DNA from: Hansfordia pulvinata
Lineage: Eukaryota; Ascomycota; Sordariomycetes; Xylariales
Assembly (NCBI GenBank): GCA_006538405.1
Contig: BJKQ01000010.1
Coordinates: forward strand, 1,798,001 to 1,862,000
Direction of reading: 5' to 3'
Length of the DNA stretch: 64,000 nt
The notes under the pieces were generated by a model. It did not search any database, was not told the origin of the DNA, and was given only the letters and a program-made list of their open reading frames with translations. How positions within the stretch are numbered: position 1 is the stretch's first letter; the number at the start of each line of letters is the position of its first letter. Below are positions 43,618-54,839 of the stretch, piece by piece. The translations under genes and the position numbers were made by a program.

Positions 43618-44918
43618 ACCGCAGAGGTTAGGACCTGCGTGCGGAAAAAGCCACCCTTGGTGCGCTCAATGACCTGCTGGTAGACGGAGCTCGGCGGGTG
43701 GTTCATGACAACGGTGCCCTCCTTGTAGTCAATCTTGGCGTCGACGCGGGTGTCGCGGATCAGGTTGACGATCCACTTCTCGCCCTCGTCCTGGTTCAGG
43801 CCGAGACGGGCGCTCAGGTCCTTGATGTCGATGCGGGCGTGGATCTTGCAGTAGCTCTCGGAGATCAGGTGGCGAGCGGCGTCGACAAAGGCGTCAGCCG
43901 TGGAGATGAGGAAGAAGTCGGCGCGCAGGATCTCCTCGGCGAGGGACAGCTGGCGCTGGGCCTCCTCGAAGTCAAAGTCGATGTACAGGGCGCGGATGAA
44001 GTCGGTGACGGGGTCGGAGTACTCGTAGGCCTCCTGGCGGACGATGCGGATGATGTCCTTGAGCTGCTTCTGGTACTGGCCCGAGTTGCGGGCGCGGCCG
44101 CGGTTGGTGATGACGGCGGAGGCGAGGTAGCGCAGGACCCAGGGCGAGTTGGTCTGGATGGTGTTGATGTAGGCGGGGGAGAAGAAGAGGTCGAGGATCT
44201 GGTCGCGAACGCCGTCGTCGTTGAAGAGGGGGAAGAGGGCCCAGTGGATGAGCCAGGTGCGGTTGGTGAGCTGCGCGTAGGGGTTGTTGAACAGCTTGGT
44301 GTCGATCATCTCCTTGACCTTGTGCAGCTCCTCGACGCTGCCCTCCCAGTTGGTCTGGAGGATCTCGGCGGCGAACTTTCCCCAGGTGGCGGCGGCGACC
44401 TTGTCGTTATCAGTGGACAGCACGCGGAACTGGTAGAGCAGGTCGGCGGCGGACGAGTAGTCGCCGCAGCTGTACTTGAAGTTGCCAAAGTCGTAGAGCG
44501 CGTTGACCATGTCGACCGTCACGTCGTGGTCCTTGTTAAGGAACTCGAGGTTAGCAACCTTGTCGGAGCGCAGGTTGCCGACGACGTCCTCGCGCTGCAG
44601 CAGGTCCGTGAGCTTGGCGGTGTTGCGCTCAAACTGCTCCATGCGGGAGATGACCTTCTGGCGCTGGTCGTTGAACTCGGCGGCGGGGGCCTCCTGGCCG
44701 TCGAGCTCGGCGCGCAGGTTGCCGACAAAGTCGATCATGTTGGTGGTGCGGAGCAGCTCATACTTGGCGCGGATGATGGGCAGGAGCTCGCTGTCGGGGG
44801 CATCTTCGGGAAGCTGGCCGGCCTGGAACTCGAGCAGGGGGAAGATCAGGTGCCTGTCGAGGTGGGCCAGCAGCTTGGGCAGGATGTCGTACTGCGAGGC
44901 GGTGGAAGGAGACGCCAT
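43608..44918 (-). CDS. Translation initiation factor eIF3 subunit E (Int6)
   Basis: eIF3e is a PCI-domain scaffold subunit of the eIF3 complex that helps load mRNA and initiator tRNA on the 40S subunit. Single exon, 436 residues (human eIF3e is 445). I chose ATG 44918 because the next residues, [31 protein letters not shown], match the conserved N-terminus; an in-frame extension to 45074 is not conserved-looking. The alpha-helical middle ([20 protein letters not shown]) and the PCI/winged-helix end (about residues 220-400, including [20 protein letters not shown] and [22 protein letters not shown]) are intact. The C-terminus is [15 protein letters not shown]. It shares its upstream region with mL49, another translation gene. 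Confidence 0.97.
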   Translation of the reverse strand: MASPSTASQYDILPKLLAHLDRHLIFPLLEFQAGQLPEDAPDSELLPIIRAKYELLRTTNMIDFVGNLRAELDGQEAPAAEFNDQRQKVISRMEQFERNTAKLTDLLQREDVVGNLRSDKVANLEFLNKDHDVTVDMVNALYDFGNFKYSCGDYSSAADLLYQFRVLSTDNDKVAAATWGKFAAEILQTNWEGSVEELHKVKEMIDTKLFNNPYAQLTNRTWLIHWALFPLFNDDGVRDQILDLFFSPAYINTIQTNSPWVLRYLASAVITNRGRARNSGQYQKQLKDIIRIVRQEAYEYSDPVTDFIRALYIDFDFEEAQRQLSLAEEILRADFFLISTADAFVDAARHLISESYCKIHARIDIKDLSARLGLNQDEGEKWIVNLIRDTRVDAKIDYKEGTVVMNHPPSSVYQQVIERTKGGFFRTQVLTSAVAR

Positions 44919-45719
44919 GATTGCGGATTGATCGTCTTCGTCTATCGTCGGGTTGGGCGGCGGAGGGGAGCGAAAGAGCCACTTGACGAGGACGGACGGC
45001 GGGAGCGACGACGAGGGCGATGGGCGTAGGGCGACTGGGGCGGAGGAGGGGCAGCCACGGCAGCCAGACGGCAAAATGGGGGAAATTCTACGTGCAAAAT
45101 AATGGTGGAAAAGTGGGTGGGGTTGTGCGATTCTACTGCTATCGCGGTGCAGGGTACATGCCTACCTGCACGCAGCCATGCAAGACGGAAGTATCGAAGA
45201 CTCCCGCCGGGGACGCAGGACGTGGCAGGCAACTTTCTTTCTCGTATCCTTAAGTACTTCTTACGAGGGACTGGCCGCGGCCTGGCTTGGACCGACCTTC
45301 TACCGAGGATTCAGTCTAGCTACTTGCGGTGCTGTCTAACTCCGCCGAGGCCGACCTGGATGGATGCAGATGGACCTGCCGGACCTTAGGCACCTCCTGC
45401 TCATTCAACAGCTGCCGCCAGCCGGCCTCGCTGGTCTCGGGCGACGGGCGTGAGTCCCGTACCCGCTGTCCGCTGTCCATGTCTTCCGCCAGAAGTCTGG
45501 ACGGCAGATCCTGAACGCAGGCGCAGACCCGTTGAGCAGCAGGTACAGCAGCGTGAGCAACCAGTGTCGCTCAGCGGCTCATTCGAGGTCCCCACAGAAA
45601 AGTTGAAGCAAGCCTGACGCGACGACGAGTTCCCATATTCCCACCACATCACCCACGCCCGACATCACCACCACCAACCACCACCACCCGCCACCGCGTC
45701 ACCACCCGCGCTTTCAGAT
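44919..45719. promoter_or_regulatory. Shared upstream region of eIF3e and mL49
   Basis: An 800-bp divergent region. No TATA box is visible. CACCAC repeats precede the mL49 start (about 45650-45710). Open frames in it show no domain. Confidence 0.6.
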
Positions 45720-46279
45720 ATGTCGAGATACGCGCCCCGGATACAGCTCTTGACGAGGTCGCTGCGGCCCGCCACGCCCGCCTTGAGAGTGCCCCTCCGC
45801 GCCCGCTCTTTCGCAACAAAGGTAGAAACCACGACGCCCACGGCCCCCGAATCCGCCGTTGCGGCTGCCCAGCCCACGGGCGCGGCGACATCTACAGAAT
45901 CCAAAACCGCCGCGGCAGCCAGCGCATCTGCGGCGGCGCAACCAAATCCTAAGAAGCTCCCGTACATCGTCGAGCGCAACACGTTCAACAACCTTTCCGT
46001 GTACCACACGGCCAAGCGCGGCGGCAACCTGAAGCAGACCATTGTTAAGAAGGTGGATGGGGACCTGCAGGCTTTCAAGCGCGACCTGATCGAAGCGCTG
46101 CGGCTCGAGTCGGACGCCGTCGCCATCAACGGCGTCACCAAGCATCTCGTGATTAAGGTTCGTCCGCCGTCCCGGCAGTTCTCGAGCACCCTCGCCCATC
46201 CTGCCGCATAGCTAACTGGATGTTGCAGGGCCATGTCAAGAACCAGGTCAATGTGTATCTGGGCACCTGTGGCTTCTAA
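45720..46279 (+). CDS. img2: Mitochondrial large ribosomal subunit protein mL49 (Img2)
   Basis: Component of the mitochondrial large ribosomal subunit. Exons 45720-46157 and 46229-46279 are joined across a 71-nt intron (GTTCGT...GCTAACTGGATGTTGCAG) in phase 0 to give 162 residues. The N-terminus is a basic, Ser/Ala-rich mitochondrial presequence (MSRYAPRIQLLTRSLR...), followed by an Ala/Thr-rich linker. The mL49 core then starts at LPYIVERNTFNNLSVYHTAKRGG. The last exon, GHVKNQVNVYLGTCGF, is the conserved family C-terminus. A strict splicing requirement follows, since readthrough of the intron ends in a stop after 16 codons. Confidence 0.95.
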
Positions 46280-47257
46280 ACCACCCTTTACGGGGCCCTC
46301 CGGCCTCCGGGGCGTATTCCGCCACCCATGCCCTCGCCAGCTTGAATGACAACGACGACGACACACCGAAGCGATGCCGGGTTAGACTTGGCCGGGTCGA
46401 CTAGCGAGGGGACGTTGCACTGACATCTGGGAGCGGTCGAAATTGTACAACCAACAGCTCGAGACATCGAGCGTGTATACCTACAGCATGTTGCGAGCCG
46501 AGAATTTGCGAGTCGAGAATAGGCGGCCAGGGGTCTGCGAATTTGGCCCGGGAATGCATAGGCCAGGCGCCGAGCTGCCTCCACCCAGAGCTGGGACATT
46601 GGGTTTCGGGCCTGCGAATGATATGTGTACATATTGTGTATAAAAGATGGGACACAAAAGGCCAGAGTGCTGTCAAGCATGGCAGAGCGCAACCTTTACG
46701 TTTTTTTTTTGCCAGACAATAGACCAGCCGAGCGAAACGATGACGTCCGATTCGCATGTTCAATGTGAGAAGGCAGCCAGGGGCTTCGCTGTGGCAGATA
46801 ACTCGAGCATTCTGCACGCGAAACGAGCGTGAGTGTGCTACGCAGGACGAGCATTGACACCGAGATGGGCGAATGTTGTTTTGGGCATGCTGCGCCGTGA
46901 AAGACTGGCCTGGGGCTGCTGCCCCCTTGAAGCTACTGAGTGACTGTCTGCAGGACGAAGCCCCTGGATGATCCCCTGAGTCCATGCCCTCAGCCCATAG
47001 GGGCGAACACTCAGCAGGGGCATCTTCTGCACCCAGCATCCCCTCCTATAGCTGCCCTATGGATATCCGCTGTCACATCAGCACCAACGATGGATCCCCC
47101 CTCAGCGTGCAGCGTCTAGACTGCCTCGAAACCACTTGATACCCTCACGCTGCCCCGGTTACAGTCCTGCCATGGCCTACATACACTGGTTTTCAACACC
47201 TCTTGAGTCACATGCCCTCGAAAAAACTCCAGCCACCCCGATTCCCCACACACCCCC
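46280..47257. other. Convergent intergenic region, no gene seen
   Basis: Between the 3' ends of mL49 (+) and the glutaminase (-). A T run lies at 46701-46710. No open frame has a recognisable domain. Confidence 0.6.
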
Positions 47258-49891
47258 CTACGGCAGCGGGTCGGTGCTGTTGCGGGGGAACAGCGACGTG
47301 GAGGTGTCGCCGGCGGGGACGTCGTCGGCGCCGGCCTTGAGCCCGGCGCGGCCCAGGGCCAGCAGGGCGAAGTGGCCGCCGACGACGGGGCGGGCGCGGA
47401 AGTCGACGCGCTGGGGCACGAGGGGTGCGGCGCCGCCGTCGATGGCCTCGTAGAGGTCGGGGAAGGGCCCCTCGGCGAGGGTCTGGTTGAGCCAGTAGGC
47501 GAGGGCGTCGACGAGCAGGCGGCGGGTCGGGCCGGCGGCGGAGGCGGCGGCCCAGAGGGACCAGTCGGACTTTGCGTAGTGGTGGCGGCTGTCGAGGGGC
47601 ACGCCGAAGACCTGGGAGACGCGGGCGTACCAGGCGGACTGGGCGGCGTAGACCCGGGGGGAGACGAGGCCGAGGTTGAGCAGCTGGTCGGGGAAGAGGT
47701 TGTAGAGCAGGCCCCAGGAGGAGCGCCACTGGTAGGCGAGCAGGGCGTGGGCGCCCGAGGGGTCGAGGGCCAGCTCGCCCTCCCAGCGGGCGTAGTAGGC
47801 CGAGGCGGTGGAGGCGAAGGCCCGGGCGTCGTCGTCGCGGCCGGCGACGCGGGCGGCGCCGGAGACGGCGGCGAGGCCGAGGATGCCCTTGATGGCGAGG
47901 TTGGTCTGGTTGGCGAGGCGGCCGGCGAAGTCGTCGGTGCTGAGCTGGGCGGCGGGGACGAGGGCGAAGTCGGTCAGCCAGGCGGCCTGGCGGCGCAGCA
48001 GGGCGTAGTGGCCCGCGAGCCAGGCGGCGTCGCCGGTGAACTTGTAGTAGGCCCAGCTCATGAGGATGAAGTCACCGCACTCCTCGACGGGCATGTACTC
48101 GTCGGCGCCGTCGACGTGGCCCGTGGCGTTGGGGAAGCGGGCGCCCAGGTCGTGCAGCGAGTAGGCGTTGGGGTAGAAGCCGGCCTCCTGCAGGTCGAGC
48201 ACGGGCTGCAGCAGGCACCGCAGCAGCGCCGGGCTGGCGTACAGGAAGAAGGGCAGCGCCGGGTACAGCACGTCGACCGTGTTGACGTTGCCGTCGCTCG
48301 AGATCTCCTTCATGAAGACGAGCGGTGACGATGATGACGATGATGTCGACGAGTTGCTGCTGCTGCTGCTGCTGCTGCCGCCGCCACACGACGACGACGT
48401 CGTCGACGGCGGGATCGCGTACGCAAAGGCGCCCATGACCTGCCGCGCCGACAGCGCCACGATGCCGTAGTACGACTCGGCCTCGGACACGTACGGCACC
48501 GCGACGCCCGTGTAGTTGGCCGGGTCCAGGAAGCCGTACGCCGACCCGGCGTCGAACACCCACTGCTGCCCGAACTGGTCTGTCCCGTTGCTGGCGAACT
48601 CCTGCGCCGTCGGGCCGCTCGTCGCGTACACCGTCGCCGCCGCGCCGCCGCCGCTGTCGCTGTCGCTGTCGCTGCCGTCGCTGTAGAACGCGCCGACGTC
48701 CTCCAGCAGCTGCGCCTCGAAGGCCGCCCCGAGCGCCGACGCGTTGGCGTAGTCGGCCCAGTGGAACGCCACCATCTGCGTCAGGTTGCCGTAGCACGCC
48801 TGCCACCACGGCCCCAGCGACGACACGCCGCCGCTCGACAGGTACCGCACCGCCGGGTCCTGCACCGAGCCCACCGTGTACATCGCGGCCGCCGCCCCCG
48901 AGTCCGAGTCCGAGCCCGAGCCCGAGCCGCCCACGTTGCCAAAGTCGTGCGAGAAGGCGAACACGGGCTCGCGCCGCCCGAAGCCCCGGAACCCCGAGTC
49001 GAACGTGCCCGCCACCCGGCCCGTCGCCAGGAAGCCCCAGCGCACCGCCGACGCCGGCCCCGTCTGGTGTGACAGGTTCGCCGCTCCCCCCAGCGGGCTG
49101 GTCGTGTAGGTCAGGTTGCCCCACGCGGGCAGGTCGTCGTCCTCGGCAAAGGTGACGGGGTCTTTGCGCCGGTACATCCACGAGTACAGCGAGTCGGCCG
49201 TGCTGCTTTCGCTGTCGCTGTCGGCGTCGTTGTCGTCGTCGTCGTCGTCATCGTCATCGTCATCCTCCGCAGCACCGTCCGTAATCCGCCCGTCGACGTA
49301 CAGGTCCCAGAGCAGAGTGTCTTTCGAGTCCGCGCCGAGCCAGGCGCCGTTGACGTCCGAGTAGAGCTGGACCTGGTGGGCCTGCGAGTCGGTGGGCCGC
49401 ACCGACGTGGTGAGGTAGCTCAGGGGGATCGAGCTGCGGCAGAGGTCCGTCGGGATCACCGGCGAAAAGAAGCTGGCCGTGATCTCGACCGGGCCCGCGG
49501 CAAAGGTGAAGTTGGAGAACTGCGAGTCGAAGCTGACGTCCTGGGGCACGGCCGGCAGGAACGTGTCGAGCGGGGGCAGGTCCTGCACCGCGCTCCCGAG
49601 GTACTCGTACGACACGCCGTCGACGGTCACGATGCCCTCCCAGCCCACCGGGCGGCCGGTCCAGAACTGCGGCGGCCGGCTGTTCAGCGTCGAGTTGTTC
49701 GAGGCCACCGACCACACGCTGGTGTAGGGGCTGCGGACGGCCAGCGGCACCGACGGCGGCCGCAGCGGCGAGTAGTTGGGCAGCGTGTTGCCGTTCGCGT
49801 CTTTGGCTGTCGTGTACGGGTCCTGGGCGACACAGAGATCCAGGAGGATGGCGACCCTCAACGACCGGGCCCGAGGGTCTGATAGATTCAT
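47258..49891 (-). CDS. Secreted glutaminase, GtaA type
   Basis: Fungal GtaA-type glutaminases hydrolyse glutamine to glutamate outside the cell or at the wall. From ATG 49891 the frame encodes 877 residues without introns. After a short N-terminus come the family landmarks: YSPLRPPSVPLAVRSPYTS, GWEGIVTVDGVSYEYLG, the DUF5127 region, then DUF4965/DUF1793 with NTVDVLYPALPFFLYASP, LHDLGARFPNATGH and MPVEECGDFILMSWAYY. Several NxS/T sites fit secretion. Unusual features are an acidic insertion of about 11 Asp in a row, continuing Asp/Ser-rich (near residue 230), and Ser/Gly runs. The leader (RSLRVAILLDLCVAQ) is a weak signal peptide, and CGCCCAG before the codon for Asp24 could be a splice acceptor, so a true first exon may lie upstream. 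Confidence 0.85.
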   Translation of the reverse strand: MNLSDPRARSLRVAILLDLCVAQDPYTTAKDANGNTLPNYSPLRPPSVPLAVRSPYTSVWSVASNNSTLNSRPPQFWTGRPVGWEGIVTVDGVSYEYLGSAVQDLPPLDTFLPAVPQDVSFDSQFSNFTFAAGPVEITASFFSPVIPTDLCRSSIPLSYLTTSVRPTDSQAHQVQLYSDVNGAWLGADSKDTLLWDLYVDGRITDGAAEDDDDDDDDDDDNDADSDSESSTADSLYSWMYRRKDPVTFAEDDDLPAWGNLTYTTSPLGGAANLSHQTGPASAVRWGFLATGRVAGTFDSGFRGFGRREPVFAFSHDFGNVGGSGSGSDSDSGAAAAMYTVGSVQDPAVRYLSSGGVSSLGPWWQACYGNLTQMVAFHWADYANASALGAAFEAQLLEDVGAFYSDGSDSDSDSGGGAAATVYATSGPTAQEFASNGTDQFGQQWVFDAGSAYGFLDPANYTGVAVPYVSEAESYYGIVALSARQVMGAFAYAIPPSTTSSSCGGGSSSSSSSNSSTSSSSSSPLVFMKEISSDGNVNTVDVLYPALPFFLYASPALLRCLLQPVLDLQEAGFYPNAYSLHDLGARFPNATGHVDGADEYMPVEECGDFILMSWAYYKFTGDAAWLAGHYALLRRQAAWLTDFALVPAAQLSTDDFAGRLANQTNLAIKGILGLAAVSGAARVAGRDDDARAFASTASAYYARWEGELALDPSGAHALLAYQWRSSWGLLYNLFPDQLLNLGLVSPRVYAAQSAWYARVSQVFGVPLDSRHHYAKSDWSLWAAASAAGPTRRLLVDALAYWLNQTLAEGPFPDLYEAIDGGAAPLVPQRVDFRARPVVGGHFALLALGRAGLKAGADDVPAGDTSTSLFPRNSTDPLP

Positions 49892-51547
49892 AGTATTCCT
49901 TGGTCTGTTCTGGTTGACGGACGACGAGGCTGAACAGTTATGGAACAAGACGGCCAGTATCTCGAGCGCGCCGGCCAGCGCCTCTTGCTCAGAGCACGGC
50001 TAGAAGCCTTGGGAGACGAGCAGGGGTGGGCGTGTCGCTAGAAGAAGCGGGCAACGGGCCGACGATTCCGCCGCCAGATTCTGAGTCTGGACTTGCATTG
50101 CATATGAGGCCAACGGAGTCGCGGCATCGGTGTTCCTGCTAGAGCTCCGAGGAGACTTCGACGTGTCATGGGACAGGGAGTTTACTCCTCGCCAACCCCC
50201 CGCATGGCAGACAAGTCACCAGTCAGGCTGACGTGACGGGCAGAGGCAGGGATAGCCGTGCTGCGCGCCGTGACTGGCTGGCTCGCGGCCAGTCCGCTGG
50301 CACCGGCTGGTGCTGTAGCTCTTGGAGATGCCTGCCACAAACTCAAAATCGTGCGCCGATGCTTTTGCTGTTACCGAGCACTACATCAGCCGTTCTCGCA
50401 TGAGTGCAACTGATGACCCGGACCAGCGTGGGCTGGTCCATACCGTGGCACATGGCGTTGTGGTGTGTTGATCGAGGACTGCTTGACAAAGTCGTCTGGA
50501 CAAAGTCGGAGCGTTCGTCTTCGAGTGCGTCTGAGCTGGACGCGCCGGTGACTACCACCAACCTTGAGAGTCTCGGCAATCTGCGCACGAAAGGGAACCA
50601 ACAGATTGCTCTAGGGATGAACCCGTGTGGTAGCATATCGCACGCATCCCGGCTCCTGCAGAAGTTCAGGAGAGGTAGAGGGATGCAACGGCACGCATTT
50701 TTTCGCCCGTCGGTATCAGCATACTAAACGTGGGCTTTGCATATACCAGCGTTTGGGCTTTCTGCCCAGAGCACGACCCATCAGACAAACACCAAGATCC
50801 TGGAGTGGGAATAGGGGTAATCTGCCGGCTCATCCTCGCCTGTAAGACTGGTCTTCTCCTCCATCACTTCAACACAGGCAAGACCAGCTGCCACATGACA
50901 CCAGGCTTGCCACGACTCGACTGCGACGGCTTGACCCCTGGTCAAGCTTGATGATCAGGTAGGGAGATGATGCTTTTGTCTACTAACACAAGAACGCCCC
51001 TCTCTCTAGCATCCCAGGGCCGCCAGCTTTCGCTTCTGCTCTGGCCCCGGGCTTCAACGCCAGGCTCGACGGGCATCGTACAGATACAATACAAGCGTCT
51101 TGGTCAAATCCCCGTCTGGAGTGGCCCCGCCGCGCCAGCATCACCCTTATCCTTCTAAGCCGTTCGTTCTTGTGGTACACCCAGAGCCCTCGTCTATGTG
51201 TCTCGGATAATCCGGACCCGTTCTTTTGTACATGTTGATGATATACACGTTATATGCTGTCCCGCCTACGCGGCCGTCATGATGGTTGCTGACAGCATCG
51301 CTAGATCCAGTCCTGGCCGGTCTCTGCTCAGATGCTGTGTTCTTTGAAAAAGAGAAAGCCCCCCCAATCAGGGCGCGGATTCAGTCGAGAAGGTGATAGC
51401 TACAGCCCAAGAGGACGAGCGTCTGTGTCGATAAGAATGCCCAAGCCAGGTATTGCGCCTGTTGTTCATCCGCCTTCAAGCCACCGTATCGGGCTTTCGT
51501 TGCCAGGCCTGTGGATGCGGGTATCGGGGGGTGCTTCATTGGTAAAT
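49892..51547. other. Intergenic region, no gene seen
   Basis: Upstream region of the glutaminase and 3' flank of COQ1. No microsatellites of note and no open frame with a domain. A first exon of the glutaminase could lie in its first few hundred bases. Confidence 0.6.
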
Positions 51548-52994
51548 CTATTTGTTGCGCTTCAATGTCTTCATGGCCATCTCGACGAGACCATCTTTGG
51601 CTTCGCTCTCGGGAAAGGTGTCCAAGGCTGCGATGGCCTGGTTGCAGTAGTCGTTGGCGAGAGCTCTCGTCTGCTCGAGGCCGTCACTCTGGAGCACCAA
51701 GTCGCGTGCCTAGGTGCAATAGCGTTAGCATACTGTGACCGCAGAAGCGCACGGTGTTCTTGGTGGGACTCACTCTCTGCACGTCGCCCTCATTCTCGAA
51801 TTTCCTACCCACCAGGGACCCCAGCTCAGGCTGCGTCTTCCAAGCAAACAGTAACGGCGCCGTAGCCAGACCCAGTTCCAGATCAGCCCCCGCAGGCTTG
51901 CCGAGGTCGTGCTCGGTGCGGGTGTAGTCGAGCATGTCGTCCACGAGCTGGAAGGCCAGCCCCAAGTTTTTGCCATACGCGTATGCGCTCTCAACCGTGT
52001 GAGCATCTGCGCGGCCGAGCAGGGCGGAGGCGCGGCAGGACTTGGAGATGAGACTGGCCGTCTTGAGATACGTCTTCTGCAGATAGTAGGTGAAGATGTC
52101 CTCGGACCACTTCGGGTTGCGCTCGTTGTTGGCGGTGTTCTTGAGCTGCATGAACTCGCCCTCCACGAGGTTGGCGATGACGGTGGCCAGCAGCTCGATG
52201 ACCTCGGCATTGCGCAGGCGCGCGAGGGCGACCGAGGCGCGCCCCAGAAGGAAGTCACCAGCCAGAACCGCCATTTTGTTGCCGAACTCGAGGTTTGCCG
52301 AGGGGGAGCCACGACGGGAGACGGAGTGGTCGACAACGTCGTCGTGGAGGAGAGAAGCGGTGTGAATGAGCTCGGTGATCTCGGCCAGTCGCCTCTGAGA
52401 GGGCAGGATGTCGCTCGCGGTGGACTCGGGCTGCGAGGAGAAGCTCGTCAAGGGAGAAGTGGGGTTGACGTCGGCCAGGACGCCGAGGGGAGATATAGAC
52501 GTGTCAATGGACTCGGAGATGTAGGGGGACACCGACTCGGAGCCCTTGGGACACAGAGCGGTCGCACGCGACATGAGCAGGACGATCAGCGGGCGGACAT
52601 GCTTGCCCTCGGCCTGTGTGTAGTACTTGGCGGCGCGGTCCAACGACGGGTGGCCGGAGCCAAGAAGCTGGCGAATGTTACCCGTCAAGAACTTCATCTC
52701 CTTGGCCACTATGCGCAGAGGGTCGACTGATACGTCGTCCTTGGCGCGGGACATGGCGTTGCCAACCATGTTGCTGGCGACGGAGACGGCGGCACCCCAG
52801 GCGGAGGAGCGCCTAGGCGAGTCATGGTAGGAGCGAGACTGCGGTTGGAGATGAGACTGGGGCAGACATATCCTCAGGTCAAGAGAAGCCGATGCGCGGC
52901 ATGCTGAGCAGGAGGGCAGGGCGGAGGAGCGGGCGGCAAGGCGCGCGGGCGTTCGGAGAGCCGGGGTGGCCAGGCGTGTGCGTGCGAGCGGCAT
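51548..52994 (-). CDS. coq1: Polyprenyl diphosphate synthase of ubiquinone synthesis (Coq1)
   Basis: Makes the polyprenyl tail of coenzyme Q from IPP and allylic diphosphate in the mitochondrial matrix. Exons 52994-51774 and 51709-51548, separated by a 64-nt intron (GTGAGT...CACCTAG, phase 0), give 460 residues. A basic, Ser/Ala-rich presequence of about 55 residues precedes the enzyme. Catalytic motifs are intact: GKHVRP (130-135), first Asp-rich motif DDVVD (218-222) and second Asp-rich motif DDMLD (352-356) after FQLV. A roughly 40-residue Ser/Pro-rich insertion (about 152-196) before HTASLLHDD is common in fungal orthologues. Exon 2 supplies the final helices ending KTLKRNK. It is divergent from VMA12. 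Confidence 0.95.
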
Positions 52995-53882
52995 GGCGGG
53001 CGATGTGTGGTAGCGTACGGACAGAGCCTCTGGGACTCAGCTGAGGAGGAAGGCAGCGTCGATATCGACGCCGGAGACAGGGTCGTTGAAGGGGTCCAAG
53101 CCGAGCCGGGATTGCCGGGATACGCGGATGGAGACTCGGACAGCCGCTCAGGACCGACTGGGAACCATTCGCGAGTGAGATCGGGTTGAGCCGGAAGGGG
53201 GGGCGGAACGGGCTGGAGCCGGCGTAGGGCGCAGAGTGACGGACGGACGGCGATGGTTGTGCTCGGATCGTTGACGGTGGGTTCAGAATAGCTTCAAGAC
53301 GAGATGGAAAATTATGACGGCGGAGCGGGTCAGCCTGTACGGAGTGCTCGTAGGGGTGATCGGGTCAGCACGATGGGTGGGTGTCGTGGATGGCCCATGC
53401 CTCGACTCGGCTCATGGAAATTCTCTCTGCGGCGAGACGAAATTCGCGTCAACGATTTCCACGCGACCGACCTTCCAGACCGTGGTGCTAACCTGATACC
53501 GTTAGCCTATCGGGTCCCAGACGGCTCGTACTCTGACTTGCCAGACCCTGCACCCGCGAAAGCTTTCCCACAGCAGACCGAGGAGTCAGATGTACAGCTA
53601 CAGGACGTCCTTCAGCCCTTCGACGCGGTGCAGGCAGTGGAGCCCGGAGCTGCCCAGCTACACCTGGCCCTGGAGCTGACCTTGGAAGCTCTGAAGCAGC
53701 TCCCTGGCTCCACCTGCGCCGCCTGGAGTACAGCCCGCTGGCTCTGGAATGGCTCCTCTTGGGTTACGCATGCCTCCTGTCCTGTCGCGCGCATCCACGA
53801 ACCTCGTCTTTTTCGACACCTGCACTTCCGACTTCCGGGGTCCAGGCAGGCACGCCATGCTTTGCTACACCCCTTAGCAATC
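52995..53882. promoter_or_regulatory. Shared upstream region of COQ1 and VMA12
   Basis: An 890-bp divergent region. The VMA12 frame stays open upstream to 53304, but the encoded sequence has no family similarity, so I treat it as leader. No TATA box is clear. Confidence 0.55.
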
Positions 53883-54839
53883 ATGGTGCTTCTCACAATG
53901 ACGTCCGCTTTGGTGGACGCGCTTCAGACGAGACCCGCTCCTGATCCGTCCCCAGCCCTCAATCAAGATGCCAGCCACCAAGAGCCCTCGCTCCGCAACC
54001 CCGCGGTAGGGAATCCAATCACCCACGCCCAGATAATCGACGTCTGGAAGGGATTGGGCACTCTCGGCAATGCCTCCATCAGCTTGGAGCAGCTCCTAGT
54101 TGGCGCCAAGATCTACGTCCCCCCTCCGGCTCCGAAACCCGAGCCTGTACGCGATCCATATCCCCTTCGCTCCCCGCAGAAAAAGCCGTGCGGTAAGCTG
54201 ACTCTACCCTCGCAGACCGACGAATTCAAGGCCTTGATGGCGCGTCTGCGCCGCGACGAGGAAGAGCGATCGTACGCGCGCATGACGGAGAAACTACAGA
54301 CAGGACGAGGGGGGGGCATGGCGTCAGCGACAACCGCCGGATTCGACCGCTTTGCCGAGGCGAACCGACCGACAAACGCAGCAGATATGGGCGACGACTC
54401 GATCGAGCTGGGCGATGTGCAACGACAGATGACACTGCTTCTTAACTTTCTGATCAGCATCGCGGGATGCGCGGTGGCCCTGTGGCTGGCGGCGCGGTGG
54501 TGGAGCACCCCGGCGCGTCTGTTTCTCAGCATGGGTGGTGCGCTGGTTGTGGGCATTGCCGAGGTGGCCGTGTATTCCGCGTACACGTGGCGCATGGCGG
54601 AGGGCAATCGCAAGGAAGAAAACAAAAAGGAGGTACGCCGAGTTGTCAAGACGTGGGTGGTGGGCGAGGAGGAGAAGGAAGGGGTAGATGGCCACGACGC
54701 AACGCCGTGTCGTGATCTGCAGAATGTGGCATCGCCGACGGAGGCAGCGCCCGAATTGCTAGACAAAGGGGAATCCTCAGGACAGGCGAGCGCAGAGGGC
54801 AACCTGAGGAGAAGGGCTGCTCCCAATGGCGAGACGTGA
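53883..54839 (+). CDS. vma12: V-ATPase assembly factor Vma12 (ER membrane)
   Basis: Vma12 with Vma22 and Vma21 assembles the V-ATPase Vo sector in the endoplasmic reticulum. Single exon from ATG 53883, whose product MVLLTMTSALVDALQ resembles the start of other fungal Vma12 proteins; 318 residues. The conserved cytosolic segment (DEFKALMARLRRDEEERSYARM, about residues 113-134) precedes two transmembrane helices, about 185-205 and 214-235, the classic Vma12/TMEM199 layout. The C-terminal tail is long and charged (about 80 residues, KEENKKEVRR then acidic), longer than in yeast, where the protein is about 215 residues. The upstream in-frame extension of 193 codons is judged non-coding. Confidence 0.87.
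   Translation: MVLLTMTSALVDALQTRPAPDPSPALNQDASHQEPSLRNPAVGNPITHAQIIDVWKGLGTLGNASISLEQLLVGAKIYVPPPAPKPEPVRDPYPLRSPQKKPCGKLTLPSQTDEFKALMARLRRDEEERSYARMTEKLQTGRGGGMASATTAGFDRFAEANRPTNAADMGDDSIELGDVQRQMTLLLNFLISIAGCAVALWLAARWWSTPARLFLSMGGALVVGIAEVAVYSAYTWRMAEGNRKEENKKEVRRVVKTWVVGEEEKEGVDGHDATPCRDLQNVASPTEAAPELLDKGESSGQASAEGNLRRRAAPNGET

Noticed and set aside
43698..45029. 443-codon open frame on the plus strand
   Set aside because: It is the antisense shadow of eIF3e: Val/Leu/Gly/Glu/Asp-rich with no domain.
53304..53882. 193-codon in-frame extension upstream of VMA12
   Set aside because: The encoded sequence has no family similarity, and the Vma12-like N-terminus begins at 53883. Ribosome profiling could reverse this.
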